Source: RGIG529 sp050950425 (GTDB taxonomy: Bacteria; Bacillota; Clostridia; Oscillospirales; Oscillospiraceae). From it: a DNA stretch of 64,000 nucleotides. Below are positions 55,948-64,000 of the stretch, piece by piece. The stretch is taken from positions 62,001 to 126,000 of the forward strand of contig JBMNHO010000002.1 of the NCBI GenBank assembly GCA_050950425.1, written 5' to 3'. The position numbers and the translations under genes are program-made. Below the pieces are notes generated by a model. That model searched no databases. It was given only the letters and a program-made list of their open reading frames with translations, and was not told where the DNA came from. How positions within the stretch are numbered: position 1 is the first letter of the stretch; every line of letters starts with the position of its first letter.

Positions 55948-56607
55948 TTACAAGACGGATGTGACGGAGTTCGACGCCCCATTCATAAAATCGCACACAG
56001 GGGCGAGGGTGCATTCCTCGCATTTTGGCCCCCTGGCTTTGCAAACGGCCCGCCCGTGCAGAACCAAACGATGGCAAAAGTCAGATTGTTCCCCCGGCGG
56101 AATTTTCGTGGAAAGCTGTATCTCCACCTGATACGGATCTTTGCTGCCGTTGGTCAGCCCCATCCGGCCTGCAAGGCGAATACAGTGGGTATCCGCCACG
56201 ATGCCGGGCTTGTGATAAATATCGCCCAAAATTAAATTGGCTGTTTTCCGACCGATCCCGGGGAGCTTCAAAAGATCGTCCATCTGGTCGGGCACGATGC
56301 CGCCAAAATCAGAAATCAGCATTTGAGCGGCCCTGGAAATGTCTTGCGATTTGGTGCGGAAGAAGCCGCAGGAATGAATGATTTTCGCGATTTCATCCAC
56401 ATCCGCTTCGGCCAAGGCTTCGAGCGTTGGAAAGCGTCCGTATAAAACAGGAGTCACTTGGTTGACCCTTGCATCTGTGCATTGAGCGGCCAAGCGAGCG
56501 GCAAACAGCAGCTCATAATCTTTTGCATAGGAAAGAGAACAGAGGCTGTCCGGGTAGGCTTCCGTTAACTTGTCCAAAATAAAGCGCACTTTTTTTGCCG
56601 TTCTCAT
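55948..56607 (-). CDS. nth: Endonuclease III
   Basis: A 219-residue base-excision enzyme that removes oxidised pyrimidines. Helix-hairpin-helix LLKLPGIGRKTANLIL with the catalytic lysine is present, as is the catalytic aspartate in VADTHCIRLAGRMGL. The [4Fe-4S] motif CKARGPKCEECTLAPVC (C-x6-C-x2-C-x5-C) is also intact. AAAGGAG lies upstream of the start at 56607. Confidence 0.95.
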   Translation of the reverse strand: MRTAKKVRFILDKLTEAYPDSLCSLSYAKDYELLFAARLAAQCTDARVNQVTPVLYGRFPTLEALAEADVDEIAKIIHSCGFFRTKSQDISRAAQMLISDFGGIVPDQMDDLLKLPGIGRKTANLILGDIYHKPGIVADTHCIRLAGRMGLTNGSKDPYQVEIQLSTKIPPGEQSDFCHRLVLHGRAVCKARGPKCEECTLAPVCDFMNGASNSVTSVL

Positions 56608-56776
56608 AAAAAACTCCTTTGGTTTGTAAACTTTGTAGCAATTATACCATAAAAGCTGTGGTTTTTCCATGGAGTTTTGCAGAATTGGTCTGTTGTTTTA
56701 ATATATCTTTTTCAGTATAATAAAATGAGTATAAAAGGCGCAAACCGTATTATAATGTGATAAGGGGTAGTTCAGA

Positions 56777-58018
56777 ATGATACAGGAAATGATGCAGCTT
56801 CTTGCCAAGCAGGATCCGGATGTGGGGAAAGCGGTTTTAATGGAATATGACCGTCAATGCAGAAACATTGAATTGATCGCATCGGAAAATGTGGTCAGTG
56901 AAGCGGTTTTGCTTGCTGCCGGTACGGTTTTGACCAATAAATACGCGGAAGGTTATCCCGGAAAGCGGTATTACGGCGGATGTGAATGCGTTGACATCGT
57001 GGAGAATTTGGCCATTGAGCGCGCCAAAGAGCTATTCGGCGCGGAGCATGTGAATGTTCAGCCCCACAGCGGCGCTCAGGCGAACTATGCTGTTTATGCC
57101 GCGCTGTGCAAGCCGGGCGATACCGTTTTGGGCATGAATTTAGCCCACGGCGGCCACCTGACACATGGCAGCCCAGTTAACTTCTCCGGGTTGAATTATC
57201 ATATTGTCCCCTACGGTGTAGACGAAACAACCGGTCGGATCGACTACGACGCGTTGCGGAAGCTGGCACTGGAAAACAAGCCGAAAATGATCATTGCGGG
57301 GGCATCGGCTTATCCCAGGACCATCGATTTTGAAAAATTTTCGGAGATCGCCAAAGAATGCGGCGCCTATCTCTTTGTGGATATGGCTCATATCGCGGGT
57401 CTGGTTGCGGCCGGCCTTCATCCGAACCCCATCCCCTATGCGGACGTTGTGACCACGACGACACATAAAACGCTGCGCGGGCCAAGAGGCGGCATGATCC
57501 TTTGCAAAGCCGAGCTGGGCGCTCAAATGAATAAAGCCATTTTTCCCGGTTCCCAAGGGGGGCCGTTGATGCATGTTATCGCCGCAAAAGCCGTCGCGCT
57601 GGGGGAAGCGCTGAAACCGGAATTTAAAATATACGCACAGCAGGTTGTCAAAAATGCAACGGCTCTGGCGAAGGGGCTGCTGACGGAAGGGTTTGACCTT
57701 GTCTCCGGCGGAACGGACAACCATCTGATGTTGCTGGATTTGCGAAAAATGGGTCTGACCGGGAAAGAGCTGGAGCGCCGGCTGGACGAAGTGTATATCA
57801 CCGTCAATAAAAACGCCATTCCCAATGACCCGGAAACGCCTTTTGTAACCAGCGGGGTGCGCATTGGAACACCGGCCGTTACCAGCAGGGGGTTTGTGGA
57901 AAAAGACATGAAAGAAGTGGCAGCTTTGATTCATCTCACCGCTACAGCGTACGAAACAAAGGCAGACGAAATTCGCGCTAGAGTAGAGGCGCTTTGCGGC
58001 CAGTATCCCCTGTACTGA
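56777..58018 (+). CDS. glyA: Serine hydroxymethyltransferase
   Basis: A 413-residue PLP enzyme interconverting serine and glycine with THF. Motifs: RNIELIASENVVS, YPGKRYYGG, HSGAQANYAVY, DMAHIAGLVAAG, and the cofactor lysine in TTTTHKTLRGPRGG. No glycine or THF riboswitch is evident upstream. It is followed at 43 bases by rarA. Confidence 0.96.
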   Translation: MIQEMMQLLAKQDPDVGKAVLMEYDRQCRNIELIASENVVSEAVLLAAGTVLTNKYAEGYPGKRYYGGCECVDIVENLAIERAKELFGAEHVNVQPHSGAQANYAVYAALCKPGDTVLGMNLAHGGHLTHGSPVNFSGLNYHIVPYGVDETTGRIDYDALRKLALENKPKMIIAGASAYPRTIDFEKFSEIAKECGAYLFVDMAHIAGLVAAGLHPNPIPYADVVTTTTHKTLRGPRGGMILCKAELGAQMNKAIFPGSQGGPLMHVIAAKAVALGEALKPEFKIYAQQVVKNATALAKGLLTEGFDLVSGGTDNHLMLLDLRKMGLTGKELERRLDEVYITVNKNAIPNDPETPFVTSGVRIGTPAVTSRGFVEKDMKEVAALIHLTATAYETKADEIRARVEALCGQYPLY

Positions 58019-58061
58019 TCTTGCGCCAAGGCTCCGGCATGCGGATGGGAGGACGACAGAA

Positions 58062-59333
58062 ATGGAACGACCTCTGGCAGACGAGATACGGCCCGCTTCT
58101 TTAGAAGAGGTGGTAGGGCAAACGCACATTTTGGGGGAAAAGGGCGTTTTGCGTCGAGTGATCGAAAGCGGCATGATCCCCAATATGATATTCTACGGGC
58201 CATCCGGAACCGGGAAAACCACAGTTGCCAACATCATTGCCGCCCGGACCCAGCGCACGCTCCATCGACTCAACGCCACGACGGCTTCCATTTCTGATGT
58301 GAAAGCGATGATCGGAGAGCTGGACACGCTAATGGCCCCCAACGGCATTTTGCTTTATCTGGATGAAATCCAGTATTTCAATAAAAAGCAGCAGCAGTCG
58401 CTGCTGGAGTTTATGGAAAACGGGAAGATCACACTCATTGCATCCACCACGGAAAATCCGTACTTTTATGTGTATAACGCCATTCTGAGCCGGGCAACGG
58501 TGTTTGAGTTTTATCCCGTTGCGCCGGAGTCGGTTTCTGTTGCGCTGGTTCGCGGCCTTCGGTTTCTGGAAGCAAAATGGAAGCGAAGCATCACGTTGGA
58601 AGACGGGGTGTTGGAGCATTTGTCCTTCGCCTGCGGGGGAGACGCGCGAAAAGCGATCACAGCGCTGGAGCTTTTATACGCGGCGGCTCCCGTTGGAAGC
58701 GGAGATGTGCGCTTAACCCTTTCCGACGCTGAAGTGGTGGCGCAGCGCTCCGCCATGCGGTATGACAAAGACGGTGACGTGCATTATGATATTTTATCGG
58801 CATTTCAAAAGTCGATTCGCGGATCAGATCCAGACGCGGCGCTTCACTATCTGGCCCGCCTCCTGGACGCGGGGGATCTGATTTCCCCCTGCCGCCGCCT
58901 GCTTGTGACGGCGGCAGAGGATGTGGGTTTGGCGTATCCCCAGGTAATCCCCATTGTAAAAGCTTGTGTGGACACAGCCAATCAACTGGGACTTCCGGAG
59001 GCCCGCATTCCATTGGCGGATGCGGTGATTTTGCTGGCCACCGCCCCCAAGTCCAATTCTGGCATTCTAGCCATTGATGCCGCCCTGTCCGACGTCAGAA
59101 ATGGCAAAGGAGGCGACGTTCCTCCTCACCTGAAAGACGCCCATTATGCGGGCGCGCAAAAACTGGGCAGGGGACTAACGTATCAATATGCCCATGCGTT
59201 CCCTCATCATTACGTCAAGCAACAATATCTTCCGGATCGATTGGTGGGAACCCAATATTATACATTTGGAGACAATAAGACAGAACGAGCCAGTGAGCTC
59301 TATTGGCAGAACATCAAAGGGACGGCGGAGTAG
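58062..59333 (+). CDS. rarA: Replication-associated recombination protein RarA
   Basis: A 423-residue AAA+ ATPase of the RarA/MgsA family, acting at stalled forks. Walker A is GPSGTGKTTVA, Walker B LYLDEIQYFNKKQQQ, sensor ASTTENPYF. The C-terminal part with MRYDKDGDVHYDILSAFQKSIRGSDPDAAL-type helix is intact. The family hallmark HYVKQQYLPDRLVG is present. Its end overlaps the next gene on the other strand by 20 bases. Confidence 0.95.
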   Translation: MERPLADEIRPASLEEVVGQTHILGEKGVLRRVIESGMIPNMIFYGPSGTGKTTVANIIAARTQRTLHRLNATTASISDVKAMIGELDTLMAPNGILLYLDEIQYFNKKQQQSLLEFMENGKITLIASTTENPYFYVYNAILSRATVFEFYPVAPESVSVALVRGLRFLEAKWKRSITLEDGVLEHLSFACGGDARKAITALELLYAAAPVGSGDVRLTLSDAEVVAQRSAMRYDKDGDVHYDILSAFQKSIRGSDPDAALHYLARLLDAGDLISPCRRLLVTAAEDVGLAYPQVIPIVKACVDTANQLGLPEARIPLADAVILLATAPKSNSGILAIDAALSDVRNGKGGDVPPHLKDAHYAGAQKLGRGLTYQYAHAFPHHYVKQQYLPDRLVGTQYYTFGDNKTERASELYWQNIKGTAE

Positions 59334-60276
59334 CCGGCGCTTCGTTAGATTCTTGAAATATGGTTTCAATGGCCGGCCGACTGCCAAGCGCGGGGCGGTA
59401 AATCCAGTGCGGCACAGTGCCCTCTGTGATAAAATATTGCAGAGGCCGGCGACGGTCAAAGGGTGGAACATGGTCGATGACAAGCAGCTTGATTTTATAT
59501 TGATCGTAGGAAATGGATTTGATGTAAACGGAAACATGATCTCCGTCTGATAAATGGAGAGACGGCTCCGCAAGCCCTGAAAGGTTGGGTGTCAGCTCAA
59601 TAAAACTGCCGTATTCCCGTACGCCCTGCACAATGCCGGAAACGGTTTCCCCTTGGGAAAATTGCGCCGCGTTTTCTGACCAGGTGCCTAACAATTCACG
59701 GTGAGAGAGAAAGATCCGTCCGTTTGTTCGGTCCACACCCGTCACAACCGTATAGATATGATCCCCCGGTTGAAAGCGTTCTTTGGGATGGGAGATGCGG
59801 GAAACCGAAATTTGTTCAATGCGAATCATGGAGATGATACCGTTCCCAATGTCTACAAAAACGCCAAACGGTTCTGTATGTGTGACAACAGCGGGAATCA
59901 CCACGCCGGGGGTCAGGGCCTTCATAAAATAGGAAAGGGCGCTCTGCTGCGCCTTTCTGCGGGACAGTACGGCAACCGGATTCTCAAACCCCAGAATTGC
60001 TTCAATTTGAAACGAAACGGAACGGCCGACTCGAGATAAAATAGCGATTTCCCGTGTTGTCCCTTCTGCGATGCCCAGAGCCGTTTCCTCTCTTGGGATT
60101 TTTCCGGGGATTCCGCCTAGATCGACCCATAGGTTATGCTCCGCGTCACAGCGAATGACGCGCGCTTCCAGCGTTTGATTTGTTTCCATGGCTGCTTGCA
60201 GCCCGGCACGGGAAGCGAGGTAGAGCTGATTTTTCATACTGTGCAGATGCATTCCTTCCGGCAAATAGTGCTTCAT
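59314..60276 (-). CDS. S1-repeat RNA-binding protein
   Basis: A 320-residue protein with S1-type repeats. One lies near residues 115-190 (LTPGVVIPAVVTHTEPFGVFVDIG), another at about 205-275 (SGIVQGVREYGSFIELTPNL), and the N-terminal segment (residues 30-110) is an S1-like fold without the usual motifs. A stand-alone S1 protein of this type occurs in Clostridia; its RNA target is unknown. GGAGGAAG precedes the ATG at 60276. Confidence 0.82.
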   Translation of the reverse strand: MKHYLPEGMHLHSMKNQLYLASRAGLQAAMETNQTLEARVIRCDAEHNLWVDLGGIPGKIPREETALGIAEGTTREIAILSRVGRSVSFQIEAILGFENPVAVLSRRKAQQSALSYFMKALTPGVVIPAVVTHTEPFGVFVDIGNGIISMIRIEQISVSRISHPKERFQPGDHIYTVVTGVDRTNGRIFLSHRELLGTWSENAAQFSQGETVSGIVQGVREYGSFIELTPNLSGLAEPSLHLSDGDHVSVYIKSISYDQYKIKLLVIDHVPPFDRRRPLQYFITEGTVPHWIYRPALGSRPAIETIFQESNEAPATPPSL

Positions 60277-60410
60277 AAACTTCCTCCTTGCAAATCCATC
60301 CAGCGGAGAGGAGAGAGGCACACCCCCCCTGCATAAGATGTATTCTATTTTGGCATGCATTTTAAAATCCTGCTTAGTTTCCGAGAAGACCTTACTTTGT
60401 ATATATGCGC

Positions 60411-60434
60411 TGATGCGCAAGAAATTGCGCATCA
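60411..60434. repeat. Inverted repeat upstream of the DUF951 gene
   Basis: TGATGCGCAA and TTGCGCATCA form a perfect 10-base palindromic repeat around GAAA, 31 bases before the DUF951 start. It may be an operator or a leader hairpin; there is no T-run. Confidence 0.5.
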
Positions 60435-60465
60435 ATTGCGGAAAGGGAAAAAGAAGGTGTCAAAT

Positions 60466-60651
60466 ATGGATATTCAAGTTGGCGATATTCTTTGGATGAA
60501 GAAAAAGCACCCGTGCGGAGAGACGCGGTTTTATGTGTTGCGCGTTGGCATGGATTTTAAGCTGAAATGTCTGGGTTGCGCGCACGAAATCATGGCGCCG
60601 CGCAATACAATAGAAAAGCGAATCGTGAAGGTTGAACGACTGGAAAAATAA
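60466..60651 (+). CDS. DUF951 protein
   Basis: A 61-residue protein of DUF951, with the conserved VGDILWMKKKHPCGETRFYV and FKLKCLGCAHEIMAPR. The CLGC motif and the histidine suggest a zinc-ribbon-like site. These proteins occur in nearly all Firmicutes with unknown role. The start at 60466 follows AAGAAGGTG; the upstream in-frame ATG (60355) precedes the inverted repeat and is unlikely. Confidence 0.88.
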   Translation: MDIQVGDILWMKKKHPCGETRFYVLRVGMDFKLKCLGCAHEIMAPRNTIEKRIVKVERLEK

Positions 60652-60668
60652 AAACGATACAGCTACGC

Positions 60669-61793
60669 ATGGGGAAAAGGGAACTGGCCGAAACCCTGGA
60701 TGCGAAAGGAGCGATTCTTATCAAACAGTTTTGGAGCAGCCGCATACAAAACCTGACCCCTTATGTACCAGGGGAGCAGCCAAAAAATAAAGTGGTTAAA
60801 CTCAACACAAATGAAAATCCATATCCCCCTTCCCCAAAGGTTTTGGAAGCCATTCGAGCGGCTACAAATCAAAGTCTTCGAATGTACCCTGACCCCGAGG
60901 GAAGCCGCTTGCGGGAAGCGGTCGGAGAATATTACGGGCTTTCCATGGATCAGGTTTTTTTGGGGAACGGTTCAGATGAAGTGCTGGCTTTTTGCTTTCA
61001 GGCATTTTTCAGCCCCGGAGAGCCGATTGTGTTTCCTGATATTACGTATACATTTTATCAAGTTTACTGCAAGCTTTTTGACATCCCTTATCAAACCATT
61101 CCGTTGGATCATTATTTTTCCGTTCCGGTACAAGCCTTTTGCGGTGACTTTAAGGGCGTGGTGCTGGCCAACCCAAATGCTCCGACAGGGAAAGCCATCC
61201 CTGTTTGTAAAATCCGTACGATTTTAGAGGGAAATAAAAATGCTGTTGTTTTAGTCGATGAAGCATATGTTGATTTCGGCGGGGATTCTGCTGTCGCGCT
61301 GATAGATAATTACCCCAACTTGATCGTTGTAAAAACCATGTCCAAATCCCGCTCCCTTGCAGGACTGCGTATCGGATACGCGTTGGGGCATCCACATTTG
61401 ATTGAAGCACTCAACTGCGTTAAAAATTCGTTTAATTCCTATACATTGGATCGCCTGGCGTTGGCGGGCGGAGAAGCGGCCATTCGAGATGATGATTATT
61501 TCCGTGCCATGGTTGCAAAGGTTTCGTTAATCCGCAACCGTACGGCAACCCGCTTGAAGAAGCTGGGCTTTTGCATAACAGAGTCTACATCAAACTTTTT
61601 ATTTATCAGTCATGAAAAGGCGCCGGCAAGGGAGCTGTTTACTTTTTTGCGGGAATGTGGTATTCTAGTAAGGTACTTTGATAAGCCGCGCATTGATAAC
61701 CATTTGCGCGTCACCATTGGGACAGAAGAGGAAATGGATCTATTCTGCACTGCGGTGCAAAAAATTTTGGAGGAACAGTATCATGCGATATGA
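60669..61793 (+). CDS. hisC: Histidinol-phosphate aminotransferase
   Basis: A PLP aminotransferase of histidine synthesis. Motifs: KLNTNENPYPPSPKVLEAI, GNGSDEVLAFCF, ANPNAPTGK, VDEAYVDFGG and the cofactor lysine SKSRSLAGLRIGYALG. No other his genes lie near, so aromatic aminotransferase activity is also possible. The ATG at 60669 gives 374 residues, but family members start at the equivalent of KQFWSSRIQNLTPY. A textbook AAAGGAG lies eight bases before ATC at 60720, so the true start may be there (ATC, or a miscalled ATG). Confidence 0.92.
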   Translation: MGKRELAETLDAKGAILIKQFWSSRIQNLTPYVPGEQPKNKVVKLNTNENPYPPSPKVLEAIRAATNQSLRMYPDPEGSRLREAVGEYYGLSMDQVFLGNGSDEVLAFCFQAFFSPGEPIVFPDITYTFYQVYCKLFDIPYQTIPLDHYFSVPVQAFCGDFKGVVLANPNAPTGKAIPVCKIRTILEGNKNAVVLVDEAYVDFGGDSAVALIDNYPNLIVVKTMSKSRSLAGLRIGYALGHPHLIEALNCVKNSFNSYTLDRLALAGGEAAIRDDDYFRAMVAKVSLIRNRTATRLKKLGFCITESTSNFLFISHEKAPARELFTFLRECGILVRYFDKPRIDNHLRVTIGTEEEMDLFCTAVQKILEEQYHAI

Positions 61794-62655
61794 AGGCACC
61801 ATTTACAGACCACCCGGAGAATGGAGAAGTTATTTGCTGCAGGCAACCATTGGATGTTCTCACAATGCATGCACATTCTGTGGCATGTACAAAGGAAAAA
61901 AATACAGAGTTCGTCCGTTGGAAGATATTCTGGAAGATATTGATATGGCAAAGGCTCACTATGGTGAGCTAACAAGGGTATTCATCTGTGACGGAGATGC
62001 CATTGCAATGCCCACAGAGGAATTGCTTCAGATCCTGCATAAATTGCACGAAAACTTCCCCATGATGGAACGCGTTACGATTTATGCAAGCCCCAACGGC
62101 ACACTGCAAAAGACGCCGGAAGAACTGCGGCAGCTGCGGGAAGCAGGGCTTGGGAGAGCCTATTTGGGTGTGGAGACGGGTGACGATGCTTTGCTGAAAG
62201 CCATCAACAAAGGAGTCAATGCGGAGCAAATGTTAAAAGCCGGAAAGATGTTAGTCGAAGCGGGAATTGACCTTTGGACCATTATTTTGCTGGGTCTTGC
62301 CGGAGAAGGGGAAAGCAAAACAAACTGCATTCCCAATACGATTGCAATGCTCAACGAAATGAAACCACAACATATTTCTGCTATGACTTATAATCCGGAA
62401 CCGGGAACCAAGCTATACCGCGATATTCAGGAAGGAAAATTCCACACCATGTCCCCTGAAGAGGCGCTGATAGAAACGAAGATGTTGGTGGAAGGGATCG
62501 ATGTGCCTGGGGTGCATTTTACCAGTAACCATGCGTCCAACTATCTCCCTTTGAAAGGAACGCTGCCGGACGACCGCGAAAAGTTTTTAAATTTATTAAA
62601 CGGCGCAATACACGGCGATGTACGCATTCGCACACAAAGAGGTCAGGGCATCTGA
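61783..62655 (+). CDS. Radical SAM protein
   Basis: A 290-residue radical SAM enzyme. The cluster motif is CSHNACTFCGMYKGKKYR, with four rather than three residues between the first two cysteines, a variant typical of this Clostridia/Archaea subfamily. Later blocks are FICDGDAIAMP, GLGRAYLGVETGDD and TIILLGLAGEG. The reaction is unknown. It overlaps hisC by eleven bases. Confidence 0.9.
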   Translation: MRYEGTIYRPPGEWRSYLLQATIGCSHNACTFCGMYKGKKYRVRPLEDILEDIDMAKAHYGELTRVFICDGDAIAMPTEELLQILHKLHENFPMMERVTIYASPNGTLQKTPEELRQLREAGLGRAYLGVETGDDALLKAINKGVNAEQMLKAGKMLVEAGIDLWTIILLGLAGEGESKTNCIPNTIAMLNEMKPQHISAMTYNPEPGTKLYRDIQEGKFHTMSPEEALIETKMLVEGIDVPGVHFTSNHASNYLPLKGTLPDDREKFLNLLNGAIHGDVRIRTQRGQGI

Positions 62656-62666
62656 TTGCCCTATAA

Positions 62667-62705
62667 AAGAACAAGGTTCCAGTTGAAGGCTGGAACCTTG
62701 TTCTT
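62667..62705 (+). terminator. Hairpin after the radical SAM gene
   Basis: A 16-base perfect stem (AAGAACAAGGTTCCAG and its complement) with a seven-base loop. The stem itself ends in TTGTTCTT; there is no long T-run after it. Confidence 0.75.
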
Positions 62706-62831
62706 AAATTGGGCAAAAAAACCGTGTCAAATGCTTAAAACTGTGATATAATACCATAACATCACGAGGGTTGCAAATCGAATGGATTTTTTGAAATGAT
62801 ATCGTTGCAAATAAGCGGAAGGGACAGATAC

Positions 62832-63368
62832 ATGTTCGGTTTAAAGCACGAAGAGAGGCAGTTTTTTCAGGACTGCCTGGATGATCTTTCGCGCAATACA
62901 TTGTTCCATTCAATGGACGAATACATGCAGCACGGTTCCACCTCCTGCTTGTGGCACAGCATTGCAGTCGCCTATTACAGCCTTTGGTTTGTGCATGCGT
63001 TCAGGATAAAGTGTAACCACAAAAACCTGGTTTATGGAGCCCTTTTACATGATTATTTCCTATACGATTGGCATGTACCAAGCGAAATCAACAAAGCACA
63101 CGGGTTTCGCCATCCGCGCATTGCCTTGGAAAATGCGAAGAGGGACTGCCTGCTTAACGAGGTAGAGTGCAATATTATTGAATGCCATATGTTCCCCTTG
63201 ACTCCAAAGCCGCCCCGTTTTCGAGAGAGCTTGGTGGTTTGCTTGATTGACAAGATTTGCTCCTTGGCCGAAGTGTTTAGGCGCAGACCATATCAAATGT
63301 TAAAAAGAGATTTCTATGCAACAATTCCTGTTTCATCCAAAGGAGAACTGCTCCATGATGGTCTGTAA
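62832..63368 (+). CDS. HD-domain phosphohydrolase-like protein
   Basis: A 178-residue protein with an HD fold: the histidine in SCLWHSIAVAYYSL, the HD pair in GALLHDYFLYDWH, and later ECHMFPLTP. This pattern occurs in uncharacterised HDIG proteins of Clostridia. The substrate is unknown. The start at 62832 follows GGAAGGGA. It overlaps the next gene by 14 bases. Confidence 0.82.
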   Translation: MFGLKHEERQFFQDCLDDLSRNTLFHSMDEYMQHGSTSCLWHSIAVAYYSLWFVHAFRIKCNHKNLVYGALLHDYFLYDWHVPSEINKAHGFRHPRIALENAKRDCLLNEVECNIIECHMFPLTPKPPRFRESLVVCLIDKICSLAEVFRRRPYQMLKRDFYATIPVSSKGELLHDGL

Positions 63369-64000
63369 TTATTTTCTGTGGTTTTTGTCATATAGTTTTC
63401 TGGGGTGGATCTACGAATCCATTTATTGTTCCATTGCCGAAAGAAAATGGGTGAGCCGGGGGTTCTTAAATGGCCCAATCTGCCCGATTTATGGGGCAGG
63501 CGCTGTTTTGTTTCTCACTACACTCCGTGGGCTTCAAAATCCGATTTACATCTTTTTTGCCGGTATGATTTTAGCTAGTTTACTGGAATATATCACTTCT
63601 TGGACGCTGGAAAAACTATTTCACGCTAGATGGTGGGACTATGAACAATTTTTTCTGAACATCCATGGCCGGGTTTGCCTCATGGCTGGCGCTGTATTCG
63701 GTGGGTTTGCGGTGATCTTGATCCAATGGGTACATCCGTGGGCGGAACGGGTGACATACCAAATACCGGAACCCACACGATGGGTTGCAGCAATTGTTTT
63801 GTTTGTCATTTTACTGGCGGATTGTATGGTTACTTTTTTGCGTTTGGTTCAGTTTACCAATAAATTGAATGAAATTCAAATTGCAATGAACGGGTTTTTC
63901 AGGGAATATCGTATGCAGGCAGGTACCATTTTAGCTTCTTTTGCCGAAAAGTTTGAAGGCAGCCGAGCATATACAGAACGAATTCGTTTTTTGTTGCAAA
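63355..64000 (+). CDS. Putative ABC transporter permease (PF06541), cut by window end
   Basis: An open frame from ATG 63355 to the last base, without stop, giving at least 215 residues. It shows the PF06541 (CmpB-type) features: FLSYSFLGWIYESIYCS, GFLNGPICPIYGAG, MILASLLEYITSWTLEKLF, RWWDYEQFFLNIHGRVCL. Six hydrophobic segments are visible. The family is called ABC-transporter-like, but transport has not been shown. AAAGGAG lies nine bases before the start. Confidence 0.85.
   Translation, partial: MMVCNYFLWFLSYSFLGWIYESIYCSIAERKWVSRGFLNGPICPIYGAGAVLFLTTLRGLQNPIYIFFAGMILASLLEYITSWTLEKLFHARWWDYEQFFLNIHGRVCLMAGAVFGGFAVILIQWVHPWAERVTYQIPEPTRWVAAIVLFVILLADCMVTFLRLVQFTNKLNEIQIAMNGFFREYRMQAGTILASFAEKFEGSRAYTERIRFLLQ

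Noticed and set aside
56640..56776. Glycine or THF riboswitch upstream of glyA
   Set aside because: The spacer is short and AT-rich with only a possible TATAAT near 56752; no aptamer motif is present.
1..64000. CRISPR arrays, insertion sequences, integrases, toxin-antitoxin or defence systems
   Set aside because: No regularly spaced repeats, transposase motifs or defence genes were seen anywhere in the window.

Overview
The window is chromosomal DNA from a Gram-positive, endospore-forming Clostridia-type Firmicute, probably from the Oscillospirales/Ruminococcaceae side. That placement is an inference from gene content only. The signs are: an ispH gene fused to ribosomal protein S1 (a clostridial arrangement); sporulation genes (cwlD, spoVM, yunB, a SPOCS/LysM coat-type protein); the pair prpC/prkC with PASTA repeats; ctsR-mcsA-mcsB-clpC; cdaA-cdaR; and strong GGAGG-type ribosome binding sites. 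No antibiotic resistance, CRISPR array or intact mobile element was seen.

Layout. 370-5841 (minus): an operon rpiR-type regulator, BaiN-like flavoprotein, cmk, plsC, ispH-S1. 6061-9715 (plus): DUF3343 protein with a cysteine-desulfurase-like enzyme, then cwlD and radA. 10013-14180: cdaA-cdaR (c-di-AMP synthesis and its regulator), DUF5685, a J-domain protein and a membrane protein. 14251-26853: a Bacillus-like core cluster yicC-remA-gmk-rpoZ-priA-def-fmt-rsmB-rlmN-prpC-prkC-rsgA-(small membrane peptide)-spoVM. Its order matches B. subtilis except that coaBC, rpe and thiN are missing. 26934-29043: a SPOCS/LysM protein and an unrecognised partner. 29172-29548 (minus): RNase P RNA. 29754-37330: murD, two M42 peptidases, a methionine-gamma-lyase-family enzyme, yunB, ligA. 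37403-39393 (minus): an EamA transporter and a DUF2249 protein, with two structured non-coding stretches. 40082-44347: a c-di-GMP phosphodiesterase/diguanylate cyclase pair of visibly lower GC. 44415-46015 (minus): tag, small or decayed ORFs, tRNA-Leu(GAG). 46247-50834: yfmF-yfmH-lgt-folD and a convergent ferredoxin. 51182-55866: the CtsR regulon operon with its operator boxes. 55948-64000: nth, glyA, rarA, an S1-repeat protein, DUF951, hisC, a radical SAM enzyme, an HD protein and a truncated PF06541 membrane protein.

Two caveats dominate. First, several ordinary housekeeping genes (ispH-S1, plsC, the J-domain gene and its neighbour, both M42 peptidases, ligA) are broken by clustered single-base shifts that can be re-joined by eye. 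This looks more like sequence error than decay. Second, the most interesting unexplained signals are non-coding: a promoter followed by a structured leader of about 230 nt upstream of the DUF2249 gene (39394-39656), and a set of three perfect stem-loops upstream of the EamA transporter (38412-38644). Neither could be matched to a known RNA family from memory.
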